DNA of 14,163 bases from Opitutia bacterium UBA7350 (GTDB lineage Bacteria > Verrucomicrobiota > Verrucomicrobiia > Opitutales > Coraliomargaritaceae), in assembly GCA_002470925.1 (NCBI GenBank), contig DKOX01000122.1:1-14163 (forward strand). The letters run 5' to 3'. The notes beneath the pieces are model-generated. The model did not search any database and was not told where the DNA came from. It saw only the letters and a program-made list of their open reading frames with translations. Position numbers and translations under genes: made by a program. Below are positions 1 through 7,281 of this stretch, one piece after another (the stretch's first letter is position 1; each line of letters opens with the position of its first letter).

Positions 1-231
1 CACCAGCGGGGAGTAAAACTCATTGGAGCCACCGCCCACTACGCCACCGCAGTTCTTGACGAAGGCCCCATCATCCATCAGGACGTAACCCGTATCAACC
101 ATCGCAACTCGGTCGCCGATTTAATCCGCAAAGGCCGTGACCTTGAAAAATCCGTCTTTGCTCAAGCGATCCGACTTCACCTCGACAACCGCATTCTAGT
201 CTACAATAACAAAACCGTCGTCTTCGACTAA
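1..231 (+). CDS. purU: Formyltetrahydrofolate deformylase, C-terminal part
   Basis: This is the last 76 residues of a protein whose 5' end lies left of the window. The frame is open from base 1 and ends at TAA 229-231. The sequence reads GVKLIGATAHY, then DEGPII, QDV, an H-R-(N/D)-S segment, RKGRDLE and a final NKTVVFD, which is the C-terminal signature of PurU. PurU hydrolyses 10-formyl-tetrahydrofolate to formate and tetrahydrofolate, feeding formate to PurT-type purine synthesis and balancing one-carbon pools; it acts in the cytosol. The catalytic Asp of the formyltransferase fold should sit in the GATAHY..T..LDEG region and is compatible with D20. The related formyltransferases PurN and Fmt share the fold, but the closing NKTVVF favours PurU. 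The next gene starts 15 bases downstream on the same strand. Confidence 0.9.
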   Translation, partial: HQRGVKLIGATAHYATAVLDEGPIIHQDVTRINHRNSVADLIRKGRDLEKSVFAQAIRLHLDNRILVYNNKTVVFD

Positions 232-246
232 AGCGCAAAATTTATT

Positions 247-930
247 ATGAAACGCCCACAACATAAGAAAAACAAAAACCTTTTACCTGAAGCCAAAGAT
301 GAGGCCGTCGACATCGATGAGCGCAATCTGGTCGACGCGGAGGAATCGGCAGATATCGCGATTGAGGAACGTGTCTCCATGTATTGGATGGAGAACAAAG
401 CATTTGTCAGCGGATGCATCGCGGTGCTTGCCCTTGTGATAATCGGCTTCAACGGCGTGCGTATTTACGGGGACTACGCCGCCCAGAAACAACAATCCCT
501 TTATCTGGAAGCCCAGGCCAGCGACTCACTTGAATCCTTTGCGAGGGACTACCCCGGCCTCGACCTCGGGGGCTTTGCGGCCCTACAGGCCGCCGATCTC
601 GCCTATGAAGCGGAGGCATATGAAAGCGCCAAGGAGAATTACGCCGACGCGGTAGCGGCGCTCAAGGATCCGGTTTTGATCAGTCGTGCGCGGTTGGGTC
701 ATGCCTTTGCCGCAAACAAAGCAGGCGATTCAGAAACTGCCCAAGGCGAACTGGAAGCCTTGGTCGCCGCACCGGAAACTGCCGAAATCATTCGCGCCGA
801 GGCACTCTACTATTTGGCCCTCAGCGCACATCTTGAAAATCGCGAAACCGATTTCTCGAATCTCGCGGAACAAATGGATGGAATTGTGCAAGCGGGTCCA
901 TGGCAGCAACGCCTGCAACAATTACGCTAA
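247..930 (+). CDS. Membrane-anchored TPR-like protein (YfgM-like architecture)
   Basis: A 227-residue protein with a charged cytoplasmic N-terminus (residues 1-50, Lys/Arg-rich then acidic), one hydrophobic segment at about 53-70 (VSGCIAVLALVIIGFNGV) and an Ala-rich helical remainder. Residues 108-200 show loosely repeated helix pairs of the tetratricopeptide type (AALQAADLAYEAEAYESAKE; ALYYLALSAHLEN). This layout, short N-terminus plus one membrane span plus TPR-like helices, matches the YfgM/TPR_21 group, whose E. coli member is an accessory factor of the SecYEG translocon. That role is only inferred from architecture, and no residue proves it. The start ATG at 247 has no Shine-Dalgarno; it is the first ATG in frame and follows purU by 15 bases, so co-transcription is likely. 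A generic TPR scaffold protein is the main alternative. Confidence 0.65.
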   Translation: MKRPQHKKNKNLLPEAKDEAVDIDERNLVDAEESADIAIEERVSMYWMENKAFVSGCIAVLALVIIGFNGVRIYGDYAAQKQQSLYLEAQASDSLESFARDYPGLDLGGFAALQAADLAYEAEAYESAKENYADAVAALKDPVLISRARLGHAFAANKAGDSETAQGELEALVAAPETAEIIRAEALYYLALSAHLENRETDFSNLAEQMDGIVQAGPWQQRLQQLR

Positions 931-945
931 GAAAAGCCTGCATTA

Positions 946-974
946 TTGACAGGAGCGCCTCCGGTCCTTGTATG
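946..974 (+). promoter_or_regulatory. Candidate eno promoter
   Basis: The 109-base gap before eno contains a perfect -35 hexamer TTGACA (946-951) followed after 17 bases by TGTATG (969-974), a weak -10 with 3 of 6 consensus bases. The predicted start near 981 would give a leader of about 60 bases. The good -35 and correct spacing support it; the poor -10 keeps confidence low. Confidence 0.3.
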
Positions 975-1039
975 CCCCTGTGGCAATTGCACTTCATGCC
1001 TTCACCAACGAAAATCTTTAATCCAAATCATTTCATAAT

Positions 1040-2359
1040 ATGAGTACCTACATCACAGACATCCGCGCCCGCGAAGTTATCGACTCGCGTGGCAATCCCA
1101 CTGTAGAAGTCGACGTCGAGCTCGACTCCGGCGTCATTGGCCGCGCGGCGGTACCATCCGGCGCAAGCACCGGCGTGAACGAAGCAGTGGAATTGCGCGA
1201 TGGCTCCGTTCCCACGACCCAATTCCCCAAAGGCACCAACCCCAAAAAACGCTATCTGGGCAAGGGTGTCCTCAAGGCCGTTGACAATGTCGACAACCTC
1301 ATCGCCCCGGAATTGGTGGGACTCGATGCCTGTGATCAGGTCACGATTGACCAAACCATGCTCGCACTCGATGGCAGCGCCACCAAGAAAAACCTCGGCG
1401 CAAACGCGATTCTCGGGGTATCACTCGCGACCGCCAAAGCAGCGGCGGAAGCCTTGGGTCTGCCCCTCTACAAATATATCGGAGGCACCAATGCCAAAGT
1501 TTTGCCCGTCCCAATGATGAACATTATGAACGGCGGCGCCCACTCCGATGCCCCCATCGACATTCAGGAGTTCATGATCATGCCCAAGGGAGCGGAGACC
1601 TTCCGCGAAGCCCTTCGCATGGGTTGTGAAATCTTCCACGCCCTCAAGAGCGTCCTCAAGAGCAAGGGGCTCTCCACCGCAGTCGGTGACGAAGGCGGAT
1701 TTGCTCCCGTCCTCGAGTCCAATGAAGCCGCCCTCGAAGTCATCGCAGAGGCCGTCAAAAAAGCGGGCTACAAACTCGGCAAAGACATCTTCTTCGCACT
1801 CGATGTCGCTTCTTCGGAATTCTACGACGCCAAGACCAAAAAATATATCTTCAAGAAATCGGATGGCTCCAAGCGCAATGCCAAGCAAATGGTGGAATTC
1901 TACAAAGACCTCCAAAAGAAATTCCCCATCATCTCGATCGAGGATGGTTGTGATGAGAATGATTGGGACGGCTGGAAGAAGCTGACTGATGCGATCGGCC
2001 ACAAGACCCAACTCGTCGGTGATGATCTCTTCGTCACGAACACCAAATTCCTCAAGAAGGGCATCGAGACTGAAACCGCCAATTCTATCCTCGTTAAAGT
2101 CAATCAAATCGGTTCCCTCACCGAAACCCTCGACGCGGTTGAGATGGCTAAAGAGGCCGGCTATACCTCGGTCCTCTCCCACCGTTCCGGGGAAACCGAA
2201 GACGCCACCATCGCTGATATCGCGGTTGCAACGAACTGTGGCCAAATCAAAACCGGCTCTCTCAGCCGCTCTGACCGTATCGCGAAATACAACCAGCTCC
2301 TCCGCATTGAGGAAGAACTTGGCGCGAACGCAGTCTACGGCGGAAAGCTCAAAGTCTAG
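1040..2359 (+). CDS. eno: Enolase (phosphopyruvate hydratase)
   Basis: A full-length 439-residue enolase (E. coli 432), converting 2-phosphoglycerate to phosphoenolpyruvate in glycolysis and gluconeogenesis. The N-terminal lid domain carries the mobile loop SGASTG (40-45). The barrel contains NGGAH with H168, GDEGGF with the general acid/base E218, the Mg ligands D255 (ALDVASS), E301 (SIEDG) and D328 (GDD), the catalytic Lys K353 (KVNQIG), and SHRSGET with H381/R382. All active-site residues are present, so the enzyme should be functional. The C-terminus keeps the GSLSRSDR segment. The ATG at 1040 begins the family-typical ITDIRAREVIDSRGNPTVEV region and is preceded by AT-rich sequence without a Shine-Dalgarno. 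It is a single-gene unit or the end of the purU unit, closed by a strong terminator. Confidence 0.98.
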   Translation: MSTYITDIRAREVIDSRGNPTVEVDVELDSGVIGRAAVPSGASTGVNEAVELRDGSVPTTQFPKGTNPKKRYLGKGVLKAVDNVDNLIAPELVGLDACDQVTIDQTMLALDGSATKKNLGANAILGVSLATAKAAAEALGLPLYKYIGGTNAKVLPVPMMNIMNGGAHSDAPIDIQEFMIMPKGAETFREALRMGCEIFHALKSVLKSKGLSTAVGDEGGFAPVLESNEAALEVIAEAVKKAGYKLGKDIFFALDVASSEFYDAKTKKYIFKKSDGSKRNAKQMVEFYKDLQKKFPIISIEDGCDENDWDGWKKLTDAIGHKTQLVGDDLFVTNTKFLKKGIETETANSILVKVNQIGSLTETLDAVEMAKEAGYTSVLSHRSGETEDATIADIAVATNCGQIKTGSLSRSDRIAKYNQLLRIEEELGANAVYGGKLKV

Positions 2360-2380
2360 GGAGCCATTCCCCGTTCCGAC

Positions 2381-2409
2381 AGCCCGGCCCTTCAAAGGCC
2401 GGGCTTTTT
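2381..2409 (+). terminator. Rho-independent terminator after eno
   Basis: A perfect 9-bp GC-rich stem, AGCCCGGCC (2381-2389) and GGCCGGGCT (2397-2405), encloses a 7-base loop, and the stem runs into five T residues (2405-2409). It lies 22 bases after the eno stop and separates eno from the sufE promoter. Confidence 0.92.
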
Positions 2410-2435
2410 CATAACACCACACGCCATCCCCCCGT

Positions 2436-2463
2436 TTGACATTCTTAGCGGTCATCATACCTT
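2436..2463 (+). promoter_or_regulatory. Candidate sufE-tatD promoter
   Basis: TTGACA (2436-2441) is a perfect -35 match. With a 16-base spacer the -10 would be TACCTT (2458-2463), which keeps the key T-A-....-T positions. The start would then fall near 2470, only a few bases before the sufE ATG at 2474, implying a leaderless or nearly leaderless message. No Shine-Dalgarno is visible before that ATG. Confidence 0.35.
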
Positions 2464-2473
2464 TATCAATACG

Positions 2474-2893
2474 ATGCACCTCAATGACAAACAGACCGCT
2501 TTGGTGGAGGAGATTGAACTGATCCCTGATGCCTACGAACGCCTTGGCTACCTCGTAGAGCGCGGCAAACTTGCGACTGGCTTACCGGATGACTTGCGTA
2601 TTGACCAATTCAGGATCGAGGGCTGCATGTCGCAACTCTGGGTTGTCCCGGAGTTCAAGGAAGGCCGTTGTCATTTTAAATCGGAATCCGACTCGGCGAT
2701 CGTCAAAGGAATTGCCACTCTCCTCTGCGATTTCTACAGCGACGCCCCACCACAGGAAATAATCGAAAATGATGCTGCCTTCCTTGGTGAAGTTGGAGTC
2801 ACGCAGCACCTTTCCCCGAACCGCCGTAATGGCTTGAGCCGGATTGTGGAGTTTATTCAGCATTTTGCGCGCTCCTGCCTCGCAGCCCCCTGA
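2474..2893 (+). CDS. sufE: SufE-family cysteine desulfuration protein
   Basis: A 139-residue SufE-like protein. SufE accepts persulfide sulfur from the cysteine desulfurase SufS and passes it to the Fe-S scaffold complex in the cytosol. The family fingerprint is clear: I-E-G-C-M-S-Q-L-W with the sulfur-accepting cysteine at C51 (same number as in E. coli SufE), the DSAIVKGIATLL segment at about 73-84, and LSPNRRNGL near the C-terminus. Length is typical for the family. No other suf gene is in the window, so its partner SufS is elsewhere, or it may serve another desulfurase in the CsdE manner; sequence alone cannot separate the SufE and CsdE roles. tatD follows 14 bases downstream on the same strand, so the two probably share a message. 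Confidence 0.92.
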   Translation: MHLNDKQTALVEEIELIPDAYERLGYLVERGKLATGLPDDLRIDQFRIEGCMSQLWVVPEFKEGRCHFKSESDSAIVKGIATLLCDFYSDAPPQEIIENDAAFLGEVGVTQHLSPNRRNGLSRIVEFIQHFARSCLAAP

Positions 2894-2907
2894 ATTCCAG
2901 CCCGGAT

Positions 2908-3696
2908 ATGACTGCCCGCCTCTACGATGCGCATGTCCATCTGGCAGACCTCCGGCTCCGCCCGTATGAAAATGAGATTGAGAAGGCTTACCGCCGCCTA
3001 AATCTCGGCAAGGCCGTAGTGGTCGGCACCGGCCCGCATGACTGGCCTCTCGTCCTGGAGCAGAGCGCCGCCAACCCCCGCCTCCTTCCCGCAATCGGCC
3101 TGCACCCATGGCAAGTCCCCCGCGCCGCCGACGACTGGCAGGACTCCTTCCTTGAAGCTTTCAAAGCAGGTGCCCACGCTGTCGGTGAAATCGGCCTCGA
3201 CTGCTGGATCGAAGGGTATGATCTTTCAAAGCAAATTCCTGTATTTGAATTTCAACTACAATTTGCGGTAGAAAACAACCTCCCCGTCAGTATTCATGCC
3301 CTGAAAGCAACCGGTCCCCTCATGGACATCCTGCGCACCGCCACGCTTCCCGCCCGGGGCTTTCACCTGCACGCCTATAGCGGACCATTGGAACTTATTG
3401 ACGAACTGACTTCTCTCGGAGCCTATTTTTCTTTTAACGGCGGCCAGTTACACCGTCCTGCCGCGCGAGCACGACTATTTGCAATTCCCTCAGATCGGCT
3501 CCTCATCGAGACCGACGCCCCCGACTTCCTTCCACAGGCGGCATATCGCGAGCATGAGCTAGAAGTGGACGGGGAAGCATTGTGTCACCCCGCGAATCTG
3601 GGTCTGGCATACCGAGCCATTGCGGAGCTTCGGAAATGTCCCCCCACAGAGCTCGCGATCACGGTGGAAGCAAATTTTAAACGCTTCTTTTTATGA
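2908..3696 (+). CDS. TatD-family metal-dependent hydrolase
   Basis: A 262-residue protein of the TatD DNase family (amidohydrolase-like TIM barrel, usual length 250-270). Metal-binding residues are visible in order: DAHVHL with H9 and H11, GLHPW with H66, GEIGLD with E94, SIHALKA with H130, FHLHAYSG with H155, and ETDAPD with D203. These are the residues of the two-metal site, so the enzyme looks intact. Characterised members are 3'-5' exonucleases acting on DNA or RNA; the physiological substrate here is unknown. The ATG at 2908 lies two codons before the first motif-bearing strand and 14 bases after sufE. The stop at 3694-3696 faces the mlaA stop with 9 bases between and no clear terminator. 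Confidence 0.88.
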   Translation: MTARLYDAHVHLADLRLRPYENEIEKAYRRLNLGKAVVVGTGPHDWPLVLEQSAANPRLLPAIGLHPWQVPRAADDWQDSFLEAFKAGAHAVGEIGLDCWIEGYDLSKQIPVFEFQLQFAVENNLPVSIHALKATGPLMDILRTATLPARGFHLHAYSGPLELIDELTSLGAYFSFNGGQLHRPAARARLFAIPSDRLLIETDAPDFLPQAAYREHELEVDGEALCHPANLGLAYRAIAELRKCPPTELAITVEANFKRFFL

Positions 3697-3705
3697 GGCG
3701 CTTAA

Positions 3706-4467
3706 TTATTCCTCGATCGCAGCAGAACGATACTGGAAATAGCCGTTGCGTAGGGCGACATAAGGATCCAACGCCCCGCCCTTCATTTGCTTGTAACGAT
3801 CCACAATTGAAGGACTGTTCACCAGAATACCGCCGACACTGTAAGCGGTGCGCACTTCCCACTCATCGAACTGGGCAAAAGGAAGCTTGAAGGGATCCAC
3901 GGCGCGGTCTCCAACGCGACCGATCAGATCACGAAATGAAGACGGCCCAAGAACCGGGAGCAGGATATAGGGCCCTTCCTTAAAGCCCCATGAGCCAAGC
4001 GCCTGACCGATATCTTCCTGAGGCATTTGCTCGAGAAAAGACACCTCGTCCGCCGGGCGGAACAGGCCCGCAATCCCAATAGTGGAATTCACAAGAAAAC
4101 GTCCGCTTTCATTTAGGGCGCCATCCCATTTGCCCTGTAAAATGTTACCCACCAGACGAACCGGGGTGCCGAGATTTTCAAAGAAATTCGAGAATCGCTT
4201 TTCCAAAGGATCCGGAGTGACCCACTCGTAAGTGCGGGCCACGGGGTTAAAAACATTCAGGTAAAGAAAGTTGTTGAATTTAAAAATTACGCGGTTCACC
4301 GGTTCAAAAGGATCTCGCACCGCCGGAGCTATTCGCTCCATGCCCTCATCGAATAATTCCTCCATCGTTACATAGGATTCGCCATGAACCGGCAACCCAA
4401 GGGGCAACATGCAACATGCAGATAATGCACTAAACTTACAGAGTGACTTTGTGATCCAGTTTTTCAT
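3706..4467 (-). CDS. mlaA: MlaA (VacJ) outer-membrane lipoprotein
   Basis: A 253-residue MlaA-family protein. MlaA sits in the outer membrane, removes mislocalised phospholipid from the outer leaflet and hands it to MlaC. The signal peptide ends in the lipobox L-S-A-C with C18 as the lipidated cysteine. Family motifs follow: DPFEPVNR (52-59), RFLVNSTIGIAGLF, EDIGQALGSWG, GPYILLPVLGPSSFRD and a C-terminal DPYVALRNGY. The 5' end overlaps the end of mlaC by 32 bases, so it is the last gene of the Mla unit and probably translationally coupled. The start ATG is supported by a GGAGGG 11 bases upstream. In E. coli mlaA is unlinked; here it is part of the operon. Confidence 0.95.
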   Translation of the reverse strand: MKNWITKSLCKFSALSACCMLPLGLPVHGESYVTMEELFDEGMERIAPAVRDPFEPVNRVIFKFNNFLYLNVFNPVARTYEWVTPDPLEKRFSNFFENLGTPVRLVGNILQGKWDGALNESGRFLVNSTIGIAGLFRPADEVSFLEQMPQEDIGQALGSWGFKEGPYILLPVLGPSSFRDLIGRVGDRAVDPFKLPFAQFDEWEVRTAYSVGGILVNSPSIVDRYKQMKGGALDPYVALRNGYFQYRSAAIEE

Positions 4468-5047
4468 GATTTAATAATCCCTCCAATTTTTCGATGAGTT
4501 TGGCGGCAGTACCACGCCGGAAATGCTCGTCAAATTGTTGACGATAGTTGGCGACCAAACTGATCTCCTCCGCAACAAGATCGTAAAGTTCCCACCCGGA
4601 CTGCATCCGTGCCAACTTGTATTTCAGGCTAACGGTGCGATCCTCCATTACAACAACCGAGGGTATTTCAAGACGATGCTCTCCAAGCTGAACGGCCGCT
4701 TCATAGCGAATTTCCGGCCGCGCTCGGCCCTCCATCCCGTCGATGTACGCTTTCAGCACCACCGCTTTGATCAATTCCAAAACGCGCGTCTGCTCCTCTT
4801 CCGTAAGGCGCCTCCAATTGCTCCCAATCGCACGGCGTATGATAATATCCATGTTGTAGTTTTTCTCAAAAGCAGCCCGGACCTCGTCCCGCTTGAGTTC
4901 AACGCTCTTTGCCTCGCTTCCCTCGCCATAGAGCACCTCCACTGCTTCTGTGACCGAGCCTTTTAGTTCCTCAACCGGGTCGGCGGATGCGGATGCGACA
5001 GTGCTCCCGAGCAAAATTGTTAAACCTGCTAGAATTGCCTTATACAT
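4436..5047 (-). CDS. mlaC: MlaC periplasmic phospholipid-binding protein
   Basis: A 203-residue protein of the MlaC/Ttg2D family. It shuttles phospholipid across the periplasm between outer-membrane MlaA and the inner-membrane MlaFED complex. A Sec signal peptide is clear (hydrophobic residues 4-15, small residues to about 22, SASA-DP). The mature part shows the family pattern: VLYG, an F..N.(N/D)M....R.A.G..WR..T.EEQ segment at about 60-85, YIDGMEGR, and a C-terminal GWELYDLVAEEISLVANYR stretch that corresponds to the conserved WkvyDv..eGvSlv..YR region. It is 17 bases from the end of mlaD and overlaps the mlaA start. A modest AAGGATAGG element precedes the ATG. Confidence 0.93.
   Translation of the reverse strand: MYKAILAGLTILLGSTVASASADPVEELKGSVTEAVEVLYGEGSEAKSVELKRDEVRAAFEKNYNMDIIIRRAIGSNWRRLTEEEQTRVLELIKAVVLKAYIDGMEGRARPEIRYEAAVQLGEHRLEIPSVVVMEDRTVSLKYKLARMQSGWELYDLVAEEISLVANYRQQFDEHFRRGTAAKLIEKLEGLLNHEKLDHKVTL
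4479..4484 (-). promoter_or_regulatory. Strong Shine-Dalgarno of mlaA inside mlaC
   Basis: GGAGGG on the minus strand lies 11 bases before the mlaA ATG, inside the mlaC coding sequence. It is among the few strong ribosome-binding sites in the window and supports the mlaA start despite the 32-base overlap. Confidence 0.55.
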
Positions 5048-5064
5048 TATACCTATCCTTGTAT

Positions 5065-5523
5065 TTACTCTTTATTGCTGTCAATCCCGCCGAGCGCAAA
5101 ACGGCTGATGAGATCCTCAATATCAAGTGCTGATTCGGTGTCATAGATCATCTCACCATCTTCAAGAAAGAGATCCGAACCGCCGGGAGAGAGCTCAATA
5201 AAACGATCCCCAATTAAGCCGGATGTTTTGACGGAGGCGATCGTATCGGAATCGAGCTTGACCGAACGTGGCAATTCGAGCGTGACCAATGCATAGTAGG
5301 CCTCATCCAGATTTACACTTTTTACGGTGCCCACGCGAACCCCCGCGATTTCAACCCGGCTTCCGGGATTCACCCCCGCCGCACTGGAAAATTGGGCCTG
5401 CAGTTGATAGACGTCGCCCCCAAGGAGTCGCGCACCTCCGACTTGAATCGCGAGGTAGAGGATCGCTGCCAAGCCCGCGAGGACGAAACAGCCAACCAGA
5501 TATTCAATTTTTGTATTTTTCAT
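5065..5523 (-). CDS. mlaD: MlaD, MCE-domain subunit of the Mla transporter
   Basis: A 152-residue MCE-family protein. MlaD forms a hexameric ring in the periplasm on the MlaE permease and binds phospholipid. One N-terminal membrane span (about 8-26, YLVGCFVLAGLAAILYLA) is followed by the MCE domain (about 38-116) with AAGVNPGSRVEIAGVRVG, then TSGLIGDRFIELSPGG; these are diagnostic. The C-terminal tail is short, so the protein is somewhat smaller than E. coli MlaD (183). The frame is open upstream to 5589, but MKNTKIEYLVGCF at 5523 is the family-typical start and an AAAGG lies close before it, so I use that. It lies between mlaF (29-base gap) and mlaC. Confidence 0.94.
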   Translation of the reverse strand: MKNTKIEYLVGCFVLAGLAAILYLAIQVGGARLLGGDVYQLQAQFSSAAGVNPGSRVEIAGVRVGTVKSVNLDEAYYALVTLELPRSVKLDSDTIASVKTSGLIGDRFIELSPGGSDLFLEDGEMIYDTESALDIEDLISRFALGGIDSNKE

Positions 5524-5552
5524 GCCTTTAATATATAAAAATGCTACCGCGC

Positions 5553-6296
5553 TTACAAGGTGGCCTGTGATTGCAACAGACCCGACCACGATCGGGGCGA
5601 GTCCGCTTTCAATTCAGAGGGGTCCCCAAAAAAACGGATGCGCCCTTCATCCAACCAAGCTACGCGGTCACTGATTTCAAAAACCTCCGGGATGTCATGG
5701 CTTACCAGTAAAGCGGTAAAAGCGAAGCGTTCACGGTAATCCGCAATCATGTCAAATACCCCGAATTTACGTTCCGGATCCAGACCGGTGGTCGGTTCAT
5801 CAAAAAGCACCACTTCCGGATTGGTGACTAAAGCACGCGCCAGGGCCACCCGTTTTTGCATGCCCCCTGAAAGCTCGGCGGGATAGCGTGCCCCCGCTTC
5901 CGTCAAATCCAATAGCTCCAGCAATTCCGTGACCTTACCCTTCGCTTCAGAGGCCGTCATGCCAACTGCTTCCCGCAAGGGCAAAGCTACATTATCAAAA
6001 GCAGTCAATGAATCAAAGAGGGCATTATTTTGAAACATGTAACTGAAAGTGAAGCCCCCGTCATGATCGGCACGTCTACGATTCAAACGGATCGACGCGC
6101 CATCGAGAAGGATTTCTCCCGCATCCGGAATCATGAGGTTGGCAATGCATTTCAAAAGCACGGATTTCCCGATGCCGCTCTTGCCGATAATCGTCGTCAC
6201 TGAAGCCCGCGCAATATCCAAATCGATTCCGTCGAGCACACGCTTCTCGCCGAAGTGCTTCTTTAAACCGCGTATCTGGAGAAAACTCTCGCTCAT
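5553..6296 (-). CDS. mlaF: MlaF, ATPase of the Mla phospholipid transporter
   Basis: A 247-residue ABC ATPase. All nucleotide-binding elements are present: Walker A GKSGIGKS (38-45), Q-loop glutamine Q89 in FQNNALFD, signature LSGGMQ (142-147), Walker B VVLFDE with D166/E167, D-loop GLDP, and H-loop VSHD with H200. The Q-loop FQ.NALFDSLT and the LSGGM(Q/R)KR signature are those of the MlaF/TTG2A branch. The protein lacks much of the C-terminal tail that in E. coli MlaF (269 residues) clasps a neighbouring subunit and contacts MlaB. Its ATG follows the mlaE stop after a single base, which suggests translational coupling; no Shine-Dalgarno is evident. Confidence 0.95.
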   Translation of the reverse strand: MSESFLQIRGLKKHFGEKRVLDGIDLDIARASVTTIIGKSGIGKSVLLKCIANLMIPDAGEILLDGASIRLNRRRADHDGGFTFSYMFQNNALFDSLTAFDNVALPLREAVGMTASEAKGKVTELLELLDLTEAGARYPAELSGGMQKRVALARALVTNPEVVLFDEPTTGLDPERKFGVFDMIADYRERFAFTALLVSHDIPEVFEISDRVAWLDEGRIRFFGDPSELKADSPRSWSGLLQSQATL

Positions 6297-6297
6297 G

Positions 6298-7074
6298 CTA
6301 AATTAAAAATGAAGTGATTAAATAATCGGCCGCCAAGACCGCGACGCTCGAAAAAACGACCGCCCGCGTCGCAGATTCACTGACCCCGCGCACCCCGCGC
6401 AGGCTGGATTTCAAATGGGTGAAAAAGCCGCGATAGGCGCAAATTGAAATCGTTAGTGCCCCAAAACAAATCGCCTTGATAAAGCCCCCACGCACATCCG
6501 CCCACGTGATACTATCGAATACGTGGTTCCAATAAACCCCCGCATCCACATTCAGAAGTACAGAACCCGTCAAATAACCGCCAACGACTCCGATCAAGTC
6601 GAAGAGCGCGGTTAGCGCCGGGAAACAAAACAGAGCCGCCCACAGACGCGGTCCTACCAAGAAACCCTTCGCATCAATTCCCATCGTTTGCAGCGCATCA
6701 ATCTGCTCGTCATTGCGCTGAAAACCCAACTCCGAGGTCATCGCGGAACCCGATTGCCCGACAATCATGAGCGCCGTTAAAACCGGGCCCAATTCCCGCA
6801 CCAGCGAAAGCCCCACCGCATCACCCAGCGCGGCCTCCGCCCCAAGGCGGGCCAAGGTGTAATACAACTGCAAACCCATCACGAGCCCGGTAAATAAACC
6901 CACCGTAAGCACGATCGGCACACAGCGACCGCCGATCTCATGAATCGCGGTTGCCAGTTTGTGTCCCCGGCGCTGCTGAGCCCAAAAACCAACAAAAGAT
7001 CTGAAACTGAAAACCGTCCAATCACCAAACTCGTAAACCAGGCCGAGCGCGGTTCGTCCAAGGGAGCGTATCAT
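6298..7074 (-). CDS. mlaE: MlaE, permease of the Mla phospholipid transporter
   Basis: A 258-residue MlaE/YrbE-family inner-membrane permease. Hydrophobic stretches lie at about 52-72, 88-113, 140-175, 198-215 and 237-256. The conserved core is RELGPVLTALMIVGQSGSAM..ELG (93-117) followed by NDEQIDALQTMGID, which defines the family. The frame continues upstream to a TTG at 7116, but those 14 residues look non-coding and the ATG at 7074 (MIRSLGR) gives the usual length, so I start there. The tRNA-Gly gene lies 58 bases upstream on the same strand. No STAS domain is fused to it and no separate MlaB gene is adjacent. Confidence 0.93.
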   Translation of the reverse strand: MIRSLGRTALGLVYEFGDWTVFSFRSFVGFWAQQRRGHKLATAIHEIGGRCVPIVLTVGLFTGLVMGLQLYYTLARLGAEAALGDAVGLSLVRELGPVLTALMIVGQSGSAMTSELGFQRNDEQIDALQTMGIDAKGFLVGPRLWAALFCFPALTALFDLIGVVGGYLTGSVLLNVDAGVYWNHVFDSITWADVRGGFIKAICFGALTISICAYRGFFTHLKSSLRGVRGVSESATRAVVFSSVAVLAADYLITSFLI

Positions 7075-7101
7075 GGTATCAGTAGATTGACGAGGGTCCA
7101 A

Positions 7102-7130
7102 AGGATAGAATAGCAATACATTCCATACAA
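7102..7130 (-). promoter_or_regulatory. Weak candidate promoter for the mla operon
   Basis: On the minus strand, between the tRNA 3' end and mlaE, TTGTAT (7125-7130) and TATCCT (7102-7107) stand 17 bases apart. Both are partial matches (3/6 and 4/6). The alternative is read-through from the tRNA or suhB transcript, since no terminator is visible between tRNA-Gly and mlaE. Confidence 0.22.
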
Positions 7131-7132
7131 AA

Positions 7133-7207
<75 letters not shown>

Positions 7208-7281
7208 TGAGGGCCCTACAAAGTGCGGCCTGCTGCAAAAAGGTCAAGACTGGAAAGCCGTATATTCACGATGTCTTCACC

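Noticed and set aside
951..962. GGAG-CGC-CTCC hairpin upstream of eno as an operator or attenuator
   Set aside because: The stem is only 4 bp and the loop 3 bases; no T tract and no known motif.
1421..2479. A 352-codon open frame antisense to eno
   Set aside because: It lies wholly opposite a conserved, strongly expressed gene, shows no recognisable domain, and crosses the eno terminator. Long antisense frames are expected from the codon bias of such genes.
3677..3705. Imperfect inverted repeat TTAAACG...CGCTTAA between tatD and mlaA as a bidirectional terminator
   Set aside because: Seven AT-rich pairs with one mismatch and a 15-base loop are too weak to call.
7075..7116. Upstream TTG start for mlaE adding 14 residues
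   Set aside because: The added residues are not family-like and would begin within 20 bases of the tRNA 3' end; the ATG at 7074 gives the normal length.
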